From assembly GCF_900116805.1 (NCBI RefSeq), contig NZ_FPBV01000004.1, positions 1 to 64,000 of the forward strand: a DNA stretch of 64,000 nt. The letters run 5' to 3'. The DNA comes from Paenalicyclobacillus macrosporangiidus. Lineage in GTDB: Bacteria > Bacillota > Bacilli > Alicyclobacillales > Alicyclobacillaceae. The translations under genes and the position numbers were made by a program. Numbering within the stretch: the first letter of the stretch is position 1; each line of letters starts with the position of its first letter. The notes under the pieces are model-generated. The model ran no database searches, was not told the DNA's origin, and worked only from the letters and a program-made list of their open reading frames with translations. This document shows, in pieces, positions 36,677 to 45,754 of this stretch.

Positions 36677-39130
36677 CTACCCGATACGTCCCGCGTTGAC
36701 ATCGAGGACGCAGGTTCCGCCGGCCGAGTGCATCTTTTCGTCGACCGTGCGGAACGCGGCCATGACCCCTTCGCGCACATGTACCCAATGTGAATACTTT
36801 ACCACAACCTGATACCGGTATTTGTCCTCCACCCGGCCGACGCCCGCGGCGACCGCAGGCAGCACCGTCACCCCGTCTTCCCCGAGGCGGCGGCGCAACT
36901 CCCGTTCGAACCGCTGGGCGGCCGACCGGGCCAGGCGCTCCTCGGGGTGGATGGCCCAAAACACGGTGATCTCGCAGAACGGCGGGTACGAAAACGCCTC
37001 CCGCAAGGCCCGCTCGCGCCGATAGAAGGCGGCGTAATCGTGGTGCGCGGCGGCCTGGATGGCGTAGTGCTCCGGCCGGTAGGTCTGCACGACCGTCTTC
37101 CCTTCCGCCTCGGCCCGTCCGGCCCGGCCCGCCACCTGCGTCAACAGATTGAACGTGCGCTCGGCCGCTCGGTAATCGGGCACGGCCAACATGGTATCGG
37201 CCGACACGACGCCGACGAACGACACGTTCGGGAAGTCCAGGCCCTTGGCGATCATCTGCGTGCCGACCAGCACATCCGCATCTCCATCCGCGAAGCGGGA
37301 GATCGCCTGCTGGTGCGCCCCTTTGCGGCGGGTGGTGTCCACGTCCATGCGCATCACCCGCCAGGTAGGCCACTGCTCCCGCAGGGCCTGCTCCACCTGT
37401 TGTGTCCCGACCCCGTACGGGCGAAGCGCGGGCTCGCCGCACTGCGGACACACGGCAGGGACGGACGCCGTCTCGCCGCAATAGTGGCACTGGAGCCACG
37501 CCCCGTCACGCCCCCGATGCAAGGTCATCGAAATGTCGCAATGCGGGCAGTCGAGAGTCTCCCCGCAGCTGCGGCAGAGCAGGAACGCGGCGTACCCGCG
37601 CCGGTTGATGAAGAGGATGGCCTGGCGGCCCGACCCGACCGCCTCCTCCAATCCCTGGCGAAGGGCCCGGCTGAACAGGGACCGGTTGCCGGCCCGCAGT
37701 TCTTCCCGCATGTCGACCACGGTCACCGGCGGCAACGGTTTGCCGTTCGTCCGCTGGGGCATGGGGATGACGTCCGCCCGACCGCGCTCCACCTCGTGCA
37801 TCGCCTGCAGCGACGGCGTCGCCGACCCGAGCACCAGCGTGCCCCCGCACCGCTCCATGCGCCACCTCGCCACCTCGCGCGCGTCGTATCGCGGGCTCTC
37901 CTCCTGTTTATATGACGGTTCGTGCTCCTCGTCCACGATGATGAGGCGCAGGTTTTCGACCGGCGCGAACACCGCCGAGCGCGCGCCGACCACAATGCGC
38001 GCCGCCCCCCGGCGCACGCGCATCCACTCGTCCCGCTTCTCGCCCTGCGACAGGCCCGAGTGCAGCACGGCCACTTGCGGCCCGAACCGTCCGACGAACC
38101 GCTGCACCATCTGGGGCGTCAGCGCGATTTCCGGCACGAGGACGAGTGCGCCGCCCCCCGCGGCCAGGCAGGCCTCCATCACCTGCAGATACACTTCCGT
38201 CTTCCCGCTCCCGGTCACGCCGTGCAGGACATGCACGGAGAAGCGCTCGTCCACGACCCGCGCCGACAAGCGCCGGATGGCCTCCGCCTGCCAGCGCGTC
38301 AGCGCCGCCGGCCGCTCGTCGCGCCCGGCCGCCGCTTCGGGGACGCGCGACACCTCGCGGGCCTCCAACCGGACCATACCCTGCGCCGCCAGCGCTCGGA
38401 CGGGTTCATCGGACGGACGCAACGACAGGGCCGTCAGCGGCACCCCGCCGGGCGGACAACCCGCCTCCGCCCACGCCGCCGCAAGCGCCTCCAGGATCCG
38501 CGCCTGGCGCGGTGCGCGCCGCGACCGTTCCGTCGCGGCCGCCCGCATCGTCTCCAGGGAACCTGTGGGTACGGCGAACCAAATCTGGCGGGCCCCTACC
38601 TGGTCGCGCCCGGCCGCCGCTTCCTCGATGCAACCCAGGGCGAGAAGCCGCTCCAGCGCAATCGCCGCGTCCGGGCCGTGGCGAGCGAGTACCTGGCGGT
38701 ACGACAGCGGTTCCCGCCGCAACGCCTGCCACAGCGGCTGCAGGTCGTCCGGCGGCAGTCCCCGGAAATCCGGGCGGACCCGGTACTTCCGCTGGGGTTG
38801 CAGCCGGAAGGCCGCCGGCACCACCGCCTGCAGGCACGCTTGCGTGCTGGCCCCGTAGCGCTCCCCCAGCCACGCCACCAGATCCATCAACTCCGCCGTC
38901 AACAGCGGGGTGTCGTCCACCACCGCCAAGAGTGGCTTCAGGTCCCTCGCGGCCGGTCCGTCCACGTCCGCCACCGACCAGACGTACGCCTGGCACAGGC
39001 GCCGGCCGAGGGTCACGTACACGCGCTGGCCTGGAGCCACCCGGCCTTCCCACTCGAGAGGAACCCGGTAGTCGAACCGGCGGTCGAGGGCACGCGCCGG
39101 GATCTCCACCACGACGCTCGCGACCTGCAC
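36677..39130 (-). CDS. priA: Primosomal replication helicase PriA
   Basis: Restarts collapsed replication forks by loading the primosome. It has an N-terminal 3'-end-binding domain (1-200), a DEXH helicase with GVTGSGKTEVYLQ and VDEEHEPSYKQ, and an eight-cysteine zinc module (CRSCGETLDCPHC, CHYCG, CPQCG). The helicase motif QVAGRAGRAE follows. The 817 residues are normal. It lies between coaBC and def. Confidence 0.97.
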   Translation of the reverse strand: MQVASVVVEIPARALDRRFDYRVPLEWEGRVAPGQRVYVTLGRRLCQAYVWSVADVDGPAARDLKPLLAVVDDTPLLTAELMDLVAWLGERYGASTQACLQAVVPAAFRLQPQRKYRVRPDFRGLPPDDLQPLWQALRREPLSYRQVLARHGPDAAIALERLLALGCIEEAAAGRDQVGARQIWFAVPTGSLETMRAAATERSRRAPRQARILEALAAAWAEAGCPPGGVPLTALSLRPSDEPVRALAAQGMVRLEAREVSRVPEAAAGRDERPAALTRWQAEAIRRLSARVVDERFSVHVLHGVTGSGKTEVYLQVMEACLAAGGGALVLVPEIALTPQMVQRFVGRFGPQVAVLHSGLSQGEKRDEWMRVRRGAARIVVGARSAVFAPVENLRLIIVDEEHEPSYKQEESPRYDAREVARWRMERCGGTLVLGSATPSLQAMHEVERGRADVIPMPQRTNGKPLPPVTVVDMREELRAGNRSLFSRALRQGLEEAVGSGRQAILFINRRGYAAFLLCRSCGETLDCPHCDISMTLHRGRDGAWLQCHYCGETASVPAVCPQCGEPALRPYGVGTQQVEQALREQWPTWRVMRMDVDTTRRKGAHQQAISRFADGDADVLVGTQMIAKGLDFPNVSFVGVVSADTMLAVPDYRAAERTFNLLTQVAGRAGRAEAEGKTVVQTYRPEHYAIQAAAHHDYAAFYRRERALREAFSYPPFCEITVFWAIHPEERLARSAAQRFERELRRRLGEDGVTVLPAVAAGVGRVEDKYRYQVVVKYSHWVHVREGVMAAFRTVDEKMHSAGGTCVLDVNAGRIG

Positions 39131-39137
39131 CGCCGCC

Positions 39138-40343
39138 TCAGTCCTCCCGTCGCGCCTGCAAGAGCTCGGCGACGCGGTCGAGGATGCGCTCCGCCACTTC
39201 CCGCTTGGACATCAGCGGCAGGGCCTCCTCTCCCCCCTGGCCGTCGAGGACGACGACCCGGTTGGTGTCCACGGCGAACCCAGCCCCAGGTTCCGTGACG
39301 TCGTTGACGACGACCAGATCCAGCCGCTTCCTCGCCAGCTTGTCCCGGCCGTAGACCACTGCATCGTGCGTCTCCGCCGCAAAGCCGACAAACACCTGCC
39401 CGCTCCTCCGGCGCGCCGCTGCGGCAGCCAGGACGTCCGGCGTGGGTTCCAGCTCCAGCACCGGCGTCCCGTCGGTCTTCTTCCACTTCTGCGCCAGCCG
39501 GCGCACCGGGCGGAAGTCGGCGGGCGCGGCCGCGCTGATGAACACGTCCGCCTGGTCAATCACCCGCATCACCGCATCCAGCAGGTCCTGCGTCGAACGG
39601 ATGGTCTCCACCCGCGCCCCCGGCACCGGCGGCAGCGGCACCGGGCCGGAGATAAGGTGCACCTCGGCCCCCCGCGCCACCGCTGCCTCCGCGATGGCAT
39701 AGCCCATCTTGCCCGACGACGCGTTGCTCAGGTAACGCACCGGGTCAATCTCCTCGATGGTCGGACCCGCGGTCACCACGATGCGCTTCCCCGCCAGGTC
39801 CTGCCGCCGGCGCAGCGTGCGTTCCACTACCTCGAGGATCTCCTCCGGCTCCGCCAGCCGGCCCTTGCCGGTGTACCCGCAGGCCAACTGACCGCTGCCC
39901 GGTTCGACCACCACGGCGCCGCGCTCTTTCAGCACCTGCAGGTTCTGCTGCACCGCCGGGTGATCCCACATGTGCACGTTCATCGCCGGCGCAATCACCA
40001 TGGGCGCGGTGCACGCCAGTGCGGTCGTGGTCACCATGTCGTCCGCGAGACCGTGGGCCAGCTTGGCGATAAGATTGGCCGTCGCGGGGGCGATGACGAA
40101 CACGTCCGCTTCATCCGCCAGCGCGATGTGCGCGATCTCGGACGGATTGGGCTCCGCGAACGTGTCCACGACCACCGGGCGATGGCTCAATGCCTGAAAC
40201 GTCAACGGCTGCACAAACCGAGTGGCATTCTCCGTCATCAACACCTGGACGTCGTATCCGCGCTTGACCAAAAGGCTGCACAAGGCGGCGGACTTGTACG
40301 CTGCGATTCCGCCGCTGACGCCCAGCAGCACGTTTGCCGGCAC
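39138..40343 (-). CDS. coaBC: Bifunctional phosphopantothenoylcysteine decarboxylase/synthase
   Basis: Two consecutive steps of coenzyme A synthesis. The N-terminal flavin-dependent decarboxylase (about 1-180) has SGGIAAYKS and PAMNVHMW. The C-terminal synthetase (about 190-400) has VTAGPTIEEIDPVRYLSNASSGKMG. The GTG at 40343 (VPANVLLGVSGG) follows GAGGGGGGAG; the 28 earlier in-frame residues come from terminator DNA. The 401 residues are normal. A strong intrinsic terminator lies 22 bp upstream, between rpoZ and this gene. Confidence 0.96.
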   Translation of the reverse strand: MPANVLLGVSGGIAAYKSAALCSLLVKRGYDVQVLMTENATRFVQPLTFQALSHRPVVVDTFAEPNPSEIAHIALADEADVFVIAPATANLIAKLAHGLADDMVTTTALACTAPMVIAPAMNVHMWDHPAVQQNLQVLKERGAVVVEPGSGQLACGYTGKGRLAEPEEILEVVERTLRRRQDLAGKRIVVTAGPTIEEIDPVRYLSNASSGKMGYAIAEAAVARGAEVHLISGPVPLPPVPGARVETIRSTQDLLDAVMRVIDQADVFISAAAPADFRPVRRLAQKWKKTDGTPVLELEPTPDVLAAAAARRRSGQVFVGFAAETHDAVVYGRDKLARKRLDLVVVNDVTEPGAGFAVDTNRVVVLDGQGGEEALPLMSKREVAERILDRVAELLQARRED

Positions 40344-40364
40344 GGTGCTCCCCCCTCTTTTCAG

Positions 40365-40401
40365 AAAAAACTTCCCGCATCGCCATCGCGGATGCGGGAA
40401 G
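40365..40401 (-). terminator. Intrinsic terminator between rpoZ and coaBC
   Basis: Minus-strand 11-bp perfect stem CTTCCCGCATC / GATGCGGGAAG with a 9-nt loop and TTTTTTCTG after it. It lies about 100 bp after the rpoZ stop and 22 bp before the coaBC start, with no room for a promoter after it. It may be a partial terminator or an attenuator for the coaBC-priA-def chain. Confidence 0.9.
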
Positions 40402-40499
40402 CTGTCGACCGCGGAAGACCCGTCCACAGGAGGCCGTCCGCCCGATGCCGTTGACCGGCCGCCGGACGGCCGCCATCGCCCGCCCCCGGCCGTCCGGTG

Positions 40500-40706
40500 T
40501 CACTTCAGCCCTTCCTTGGTCCGATAGAACCGCACCTTGCCTTCGGCGATCTCCCACAGGGCACGGCTCACGCTTTTCGTCGTGCTCGATCCCGGTTGAT
40601 GCATCGTCCGCTCCTGCAGTTGGCGCGCCCGCTTCGACGTCGCCACCACCAGGCTGTATTTGCTGTCCGTCAGACTCATCAGGTGATCGATGGATGGATA
40701 CAGCAC
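40500..40706 (-). CDS. rpoZ: RNA polymerase omega subunit
   Basis: Small subunit that helps fold the beta-prime subunit of RNA polymerase. The 68-residue product opens VLYPSIDHLMSLTDSKYSLVV and has the conserved SKRARQLQE and SVSRALWEIAEGKV. I choose GTG 40706, with GGGGGG six bases upstream and alignment to the MLDPSID start of B. subtilis; ATG 40712 lies too close to the ribosome binding site. It follows gmk as in Bacillus. Confidence 0.95.
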   Translation of the reverse strand: MLYPSIDHLMSLTDSKYSLVVATSKRARQLQERTMHQPGSSTTKSVSRALWEIAEGKVRFYRTKEGLK

Positions 40707-40780
40707 AGGCATCCCCCCTTTTTCTGCCGCTTCTCGGACGGCCCTCGGAGCGGTCCGGCGTAGCTGCCGGACCGCTCCCG

Positions 40781-41389
40781 CTACCATTCGGACATCAGAT
40801 GCAGATTGCGCGACACACTGCAGTGCTCGGCCGTCATGATGGCGCGGATGCGCTCGCACGCCGCCTCGACCACGTCGTTGACGACCACATAATTGTATTC
40901 CTTCATCATCTGCAGTTCGTGGCGGGCGGCCCCGAACCGCTGGCGGAACGAGTCTTCCGTCTCCGTTCCGCGCCCCAGGATGCGCGCCTCGAGTTCCGTG
41001 GCCGACGGGGGAATGAGAAAGATGAACACCCCCTGCGGATAGGCGCGCTTCACCTGCATGGCGCCCTGGATGTCGATCTCCAACAGCACGTCGTGCCCCG
41101 CCGCGAGATTCTCTTCGACGTAGGCGCGCGGCGTTCCGTAGTAATTATCGAACACGCGGGCCCACTCGAGCAACTCCCCGTTCTCAATCATCGCCTCGAA
41201 CTCCGCCTTCGTGTGGAAGAAGTAGTTCACCCCGTGCCGTTCTCCGGGCCGCGGCGGGCGCGTCGTCACCGACACGGACAGGCGCATGTCGGGCAGTGTC
41301 TCCATCAGGGCCTTGCACACCGTCCCTTTGCCGGCCCCGGATGGGCCGCTCAGGACAAACAGAATCCCGGAGCCCCGGGCATGAGCCAT
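40781..41389 (-). CDS. gmk: Guanylate kinase
   Basis: Phosphorylates GMP to GDP. The P-loop is [10 protein letters not shown] (residues 14-23). The GMP-binding block [15 protein letters not shown] and [13 protein letters not shown] are intact. The 202 residues are normal. It lies 6 bp after remA and before rpoZ, the standard Bacillus order. Confidence 0.98.
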   Translation of the reverse strand: MAHARGSGILFVLSGPSGAGKGTVCKALMETLPDMRLSVSVTTRPPRPGERHGVNYFFHTKAEFEAMIENGELLEWARVFDNYYGTPRAYVEENLAAGHDVLLEIDIQGAMQVKRAYPQGVFIFLIPPSATELEARILGRGTETEDSFRQRFGAARHELQMMKEYNYVVVNDVVEAACERIRAIMTAEHCSVSRNLHLMSEW

Positions 41390-41395
41390 GAGCCA

Positions 41396-41662
41396 TCATT
41401 CCTCGTCGTCTAGAATTTGGTCTTTGGCCGTCAACCGGTGCGCCACTGTCTCAGGCTGGACGGCGGACAGGATGACGTGATCGCTGTCCATGATGATCAC
41501 CGCCCGCGTCCGGCGGCCGTACGTCGCGTCAATGAGCATGCCCCGGTCCCGGGCCTCCTGGATGATCCGCTTGATGGGCGCGGACTCCGGGCTCACGATG
41601 GAGATGATCCGGTTGGCGGACACGATGTTGCCAAACCCGATGTTGATCAGCTTGATACTCAC
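41396..41662 (-). CDS. remA: Extracellular matrix regulator RemA (DUF370)
   Basis: DNA-binding activator of biofilm matrix genes in B. subtilis; it is widespread in Firmicutes, including species without those operons. Almost every residue of the core matches Rem[36 protein letters not shown] and [20 protein letters not shown]. The GTG at 41662 ([11 protein letters not shown]) with GGAGGAGG upstream is the likely start, giving 88 residues. It lies between yicC and gmk. Confidence 0.96.
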   Translation of the reverse strand: MSIKLINIGFGNIVSANRIISIVSPESAPIKRIIQEARDRGMLIDATYGRRTRAVIIMDSDHVILSAVQPETVAHRLTAKDQILDDEE

Positions 41663-41695
41663 ACGCAGCGCCTCCTCCATGCGGCCGCCGCCGCC

Positions 41696-42577
41696 TCACT
41701 CGATGTTCTGGGCCTGTTCGCGGAGCTGCTCCACCAGCGCCTTGGCCTCCAGAACGGCTTTGGCAATCTGCAGATCCGTCGACTTCGATCCGATGGTGTT
41801 CACCTCGCGGTGCATCTCCTGGACGATGAAATCCAGGCGGCGGCCCACCGGGCTGCCCTCGCGGACCGACTTGCGAAATTCGGCGATGTGGCTCTCCAGG
41901 CGCACCAGTTCTTCGTCGATGCAGGCCCGGTCGGCGAGGATGGCGGCTTCGGACAAGAGCCGCTGCTCGTCCGCCTGCGGCACCACCGACTTCATCCGAT
42001 CCCGCAGCCGCCGCAGCACCGCCTCCGCGGCGGCAGGGGCAAGCCGCGCCATCTCCTCCGTCAAACGAGCCAAATCGTCCAGTTTCGCAAGCATGTCGGC
42101 CGCTATCCGGCTGCCTTCGCGCACGCGCATCTCGATGAGCCGGTCGCACGCCAAGGCCACCGCCTCCAGGACGTCCCGCCGCAGGGCATCGGGATCGAAC
42201 GTGCGCGTCTCCACCGTCACCACGCCGGGGTAGGTCATCCAATGGGCCACCGAGACCAGCGCGGGCTTGTCCACCCCCTGCCGCCTCAACGCGGCGCGCT
42301 CCGCCTCGCACAGGGCGTCGAGCAGATCCCAGTTGACCGACACCTGGGCCGGCAGGGGCCGCAGCGGTTCGACGGAGACGAACCCATCCACTCGCCCTCG
42401 CCCGATTCGCTTCGCCGCCAGCGCCCGCACTTCCTCTTCCAAGGCGAACAGATCCCGCCCGATTTTGATTTGAAATTCGGCGAAGCGGTGGTTCACCGAC
42501 CGGATTTCGACCTTGACCCGGACCTCGGTTCCCTCGACCACCGCCTGTCCGAATCCGGTCATGCTGCGCAGTGCCAT
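41696..42577 (-). CDS. yicC: YicC family endoribonuclease-like protein
   Basis: Member of the YicC/YloC family, members of which have been reported to act as endoribonucleases. The 293 residues start MALRSMTGFGQAVVEGTEV and have the family's N-terminal block KVEIRSVNHRFAEFQIK and C-terminal IVQEMHREVNTIGSKSTD. ATG 42577 has GGAGGG upstream and a promoter at 42604-42632. It starts the yicC-remA-gmk-rpoZ unit. Confidence 0.95.
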   Translation of the reverse strand: MALRSMTGFGQAVVEGTEVRVKVEIRSVNHRFAEFQIKIGRDLFALEEEVRALAAKRIGRGRVDGFVSVEPLRPLPAQVSVNWDLLDALCEAERAALRRQGVDKPALVSVAHWMTYPGVVTVETRTFDPDALRRDVLEAVALACDRLIEMRVREGSRIAADMLAKLDDLARLTEEMARLAPAAAEAVLRRLRDRMKSVVPQADEQRLLSEAAILADRACIDEELVRLESHIAEFRKSVREGSPVGRRLDFIVQEMHREVNTIGSKSTDLQIAKAVLEAKALVEQLREQAQNIE

Positions 42578-42603
42578 CGGGCCAGCCCTCCAAACGTGAC
42601 TAT

Positions 42604-42632
42604 ATTCTACTGAAATCCGCGGGTTGGCACAA
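42604..42632 (-). promoter_or_regulatory. Sigma-A promoter for yicC-remA-gmk-rpoZ
   Basis: TTGTGC (42627-42632), 17-bp spacer, TAGAAT (42604-42609) on the minus strand, 27 bp before the yicC start. Confidence 0.8.
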
Positions 42633-42670
42633 CTTTTCCGGCCCAATCGCGCCCATCCGCCGCAAAGCGC

Positions 42671-42701
42671 GAAAAGACGGGGCCGGTCCATCACCGGTCC
42701 C
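42671..42701 (-). terminator. Probable terminator after the P-type ATPase gene
   Basis: Minus-strand stem GGGACCGGT / ACCGGCCCC (9 bp with one mismatch) followed by GTCTTTTC, 26 bp after the ATPase stop. Confidence 0.6.
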
Positions 42702-42726
42702 GCCGAGACGGCTCGACGGCCGGGCT

Positions 42727-45477
42727 TCAGCGCCCAAGCGCGATCTTGGTTTTCAGTGCCTTGCGGCCCGCCCGGCGCAGGGACAGCGCCAGCGTCGGCA
42801 CGGCGGCCGCCAGGACCACAATCCCCCACTCCGTCGGCGACGGCGGCTCCGTCCCGAAGACCTCCACCAGGGCCGGCACGTACAGCGTCATCAGGAACAG
42901 GCCGAGCGAACACAACACCGCCAGCACCAGCCAGGTGTTCTCGAACAGGTTGCGCTTCCAGATGCCGCCCTCCGCACTGCGGCAATCGAACACGAGGATG
43001 AACTGGCTCATCGTCAGCGTCGCGTAGGCCATCGTCTGCGCCTTGGCCAGATCGTCGGGATGGGTCTGCAGCGCCCAGATGAACACCGCCAGCGTCACCG
43101 CGCCGATGAGGATCCCGCGGCTCAAGATCTTGACGGACAACCCGCGCGCAAAGACGCCCTCGTTGACCCCCCTGGGTGGCCGGGACATGATGTCTTTTTC
43201 CGCCGGATCGACGCCGAGCGCGATAGCGGGAAGGCCGTCCGTCACCAGGTTGACCCAGAGGATCTGGATGGGCACGAGGGGCAGCGGCAGCCCGGCCAGC
43301 ATCGCCACGAACATCGTGACCATTTCGCCCACGTTGCTGGCCAGCACGTAGCGGATGAACTTCTTGATGTTGTCGTAGATGCCACGCCCCTCTTCGACAG
43401 CGGCCACGATGGTCGCGAAGTTGTCGTCCGCCAAGACCAACGCGGAGGCCTCCTTGGCCACGTCCGTGCCGGTCATGCCCATCGCGATGCCGATGTCCGC
43501 CTGTTTGATGGCCGGCGCGTCGTTGACGCCGTCCCCCGTCATCGCGACAATGTGCCCGCGCGCCTGCAGCGCCTTCACGATGCGCAGTTTATGCTCCGGC
43601 GACACGCGCGCGTACACATAGATGTCGTTGGCCCGGCGCGCCAACTCCTGGTCCGCCATCTCGTCCAGCTCGGCGCCCGTGACGACCACGCCGTCCTTGG
43701 GCAGAATGTCCAGTTGGCGCGCGATGGTGGTCGCCGTCTCCTGGTGGTCCCCCGTGATCATCACCGTGCGGATGCCCGCCTGGTGGCATTTGCGAATGGC
43801 TTCGAACACCTCTTCCCGCGGGGGGTCCATCATGCCGCACAGGCCGACGAACACCAGATCGGACTCCGGATGGCGCTCCGCCTTGGCGGCCTCGACGCTC
43901 CGGAAGCGGCGGTACCCGAGCGCCAGGTTGCGCAGGGCCGCCTTCGCCATGTGCTCGTTGGCCGCCGCGATCTGACGCTTGACGCCCGACGAGATGGGCT
44001 CCTCCTTGCCGCCCGTCAGGATGAATTTGGAGCGCTCCAACAGGACGTCGGGCGCACCCTTGGTGAAGAGGAACACCTCGTCCCCCCGGCGCACCAGCAC
44101 CGACATCAGCTTGCGGTCCGAGTCGAACGGGATCTCGTCGATCCGCTCGTACACCGCATCCGGGTCGCCGAACCCGGCCTTTTTCGCCATCACGAGCAGT
44201 GCGCCTTCCGTCGGGTCGCCGTGGCATTCCCACGCCTCGCCCTCGTCGGTGGCCACCTGTTTCATCACCGCGTTGTTGCAGGTGGCCGCGATCTCATTCA
44301 GCCACCGGAGCGCCGGCCGGCGCATCGGCTGGATGGGCCGGTCCTCGTAGACGAACTCGCCGATGGGGTTGTACCCGGAGCCGGTGACGCGGAACCACTG
44401 TCCGTCGGCCCACACCTGCTGCACGGTCATGCGGTTCTGGGTCAACGTGCCGGTCTTGTCGGAACACACCACCGTCGCGCATCCGAGGGTCTCTACGGAC
44501 GGGAGCTTGCGGACGATGGCATGGCGTTTGATCATGCGCTGGACCCCGAGCGCCAGCGCAATCGTCACAATCGCAGGCAGCCCTTCCGGGATGGCGGCGA
44601 CGGCGAGGCTGACGCCGGCGAGGAACATCCGGTAAAGGTTCTGGCCGTGCAGGATGCCGGTGACGACCACCAGCACGGTGATGCCGACGGCCAGCCACAC
44701 CAGCACCTTGCCCAAATCGTCCAGGCGCTTCTGCAGCGGCGTCAGCATCTCCTCCGACTGCTGCATCAGGCCGGCGATTTTGCCCATCTCCGTCTGCATG
44801 CCGGTCTCGGTGACCAACACCTCCGCCTTGCCGCGGGTGACGAGAGTCCCCATGTACACCATGTTGATCCGGTCGCCCAGCGGCGAGACCGGATCGACGA
44901 AGGCGTTCGCCTGTTTGCTGACGGGCACCGACTCCCCGGTCAGGGACGCCTCCACCACGTCCAGCCCGGAAGCGGTGAGGATGCGCCCGTCCGCGGGGAC
45001 GCGGTCGCCGCCCTCCAGCAGGATGATGTCCCCCGGCACCAGGTCCTTGGCCGGCACGGTGTCCACCTTGCCCGCCCGCCGGACCCTGGCGGTCGGGGCC
45101 GTGAGTTCTTTGAGGGCGGCGAGCGACCGCTCCGCCTTGACTTCCTGGACGAATCCGAGCACCCCGTTGAGGACGATGATGGCGATGATGGTGATGGCGT
45201 CGGTGTACTCGCCGAGCAAGCCGGAGATCAGGGTCGCGGCGAGGAGGACAATCGTCATGAAGTCCCGGAACTGATTGAGAAACAAGGTCAACAGCGACAC
45301 CTTCGCGCCTTCCACCAGCTGGTTCGCCCCATAGTTGGCGCGCCGTTCGCGGACCTGGTCCTCGTCCAAACCGCTCGGCTGGGATTCGAGGATCGCCAAG
45401 CAATCCTTGGCGGCCAGCGCGTGCCAGTTCTTCTCCAAATGGAGCCACCCCTTCAGCAATCTTGTCTCGTAATCCAT
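42727..45477 (-). CDS. yloB: Calcium-transporting P-type ATPase (type IIA, YloB-like)
   Basis: ATP-driven cation pump, most likely Ca2+ export. It has actuator motif [10 protein letters not shown], phosphorylated Asp340 in [12 protein letters not shown], transport-site motif PEGLPA (297-302) in helix M4, and [20 protein letters not shown] in the P domain. There are ten predicted membrane segments over 916 residues; M6 contains [13 protein letters not shown], again typical of type IIA. The place beside yicC and near rqcH matches B. subtilis yloA-yloB-yloC, though here rqcH is divergent. Confidence 0.95.
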   Translation of the reverse strand: MDYETRLLKGWLHLEKNWHALAAKDCLAILESQPSGLDEDQVRERRANYGANQLVEGAKVSLLTLFLNQFRDFMTIVLLAATLISGLLGEYTDAITIIAIIVLNGVLGFVQEVKAERSLAALKELTAPTARVRRAGKVDTVPAKDLVPGDIILLEGGDRVPADGRILTASGLDVVEASLTGESVPVSKQANAFVDPVSPLGDRINMVYMGTLVTRGKAEVLVTETGMQTEMGKIAGLMQQSEEMLTPLQKRLDDLGKVLVWLAVGITVLVVVTGILHGQNLYRMFLAGVSLAVAAIPEGLPAIVTIALALGVQRMIKRHAIVRKLPSVETLGCATVVCSDKTGTLTQNRMTVQQVWADGQWFRVTGSGYNPIGEFVYEDRPIQPMRRPALRWLNEIAATCNNAVMKQVATDEGEAWECHGDPTEGALLVMAKKAGFGDPDAVYERIDEIPFDSDRKLMSVLVRRGDEVFLFTKGAPDVLLERSKFILTGGKEEPISSGVKRQIAAANEHMAKAALRNLALGYRRFRSVEAAKAERHPESDLVFVGLCGMMDPPREEVFEAIRKCHQAGIRTVMITGDHQETATTIARQLDILPKDGVVVTGAELDEMADQELARRANDIYVYARVSPEHKLRIVKALQARGHIVAMTGDGVNDAPAIKQADIGIAMGMTGTDVAKEASALVLADDNFATIVAAVEEGRGIYDNIKKFIRYVLASNVGEMVTMFVAMLAGLPLPLVPIQILWVNLVTDGLPAIALGVDPAEKDIMSRPPRGVNEGVFARGLSVKILSRGILIGAVTLAVFIWALQTHPDDLAKAQTMAYATLTMSQFILVFDCRSAEGGIWKRNLFENTWLVLAVLCSLGLFLMTLYVPALVEVFGTEPPSPTEWGIVVLAAAVPTLALSLRRAGRKALKTKIALGR

Positions 45478-45709
45478 ATGCTCGGCCGGGTTCGCCTATG
45501 TCCAAGCTTCCACCGCAAAAGGCAGAAGGCGGGACAAGGTGTTCAGCAACAATGCGCCCCACCCTCGCCATGGGGGACGGCCTTTCGTGCGGCGGCGAAG
45601 CAGGGAAGGTGCTTCTCTCCGTTTCTGCTGCGTGGGCGTTTCACGCAATGTCTTGCGCAGCACAAACGGAGTAGTTCGTGCGTCAGCACGGACGCCCACG
45701 CACAACCGA
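45478..45709. other. Structured intergenic region between the P-ATPase and rqcH genes
   Basis: No believable gene, although several short overlapping frames cross it. Two overlapping inverted repeats exist. CCGTTTCTGCTGCG (45619-45632) pairs with CGCAGCACAAACGG (45656-45669, one mismatch). TGCGTGGGCGT (45629-45639) pairs perfectly with ACGCCCACGCA (45692-45702). They share TGCG, so only one can form at a time. A third weaker hairpin lies at about 45499-45536. It may be a leader element or a dispersed palindromic repeat. Confidence 0.6.
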
Positions 45710-45718
45710 TGGTATACT
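45710..45718 (+). promoter_or_regulatory. Extended -10 promoter for rqcH
   Basis: TG-G-TATACT 37 bp before the rqcH ATG, with no good -35. It lies just downstream of the alternative-stem region. Confidence 0.6.
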
Positions 45719-45754
45719 CAGGGGAGCCATGGCTGTACGAGGAGGGATGGGGAC

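Noticed and set aside
45478-45754. yybP-ykoY manganese riboswitch for the P-type ATPase
   Set aside because: Such riboswitches precede some P-ATPases, but the conserved core strings are not seen on the minus strand here.
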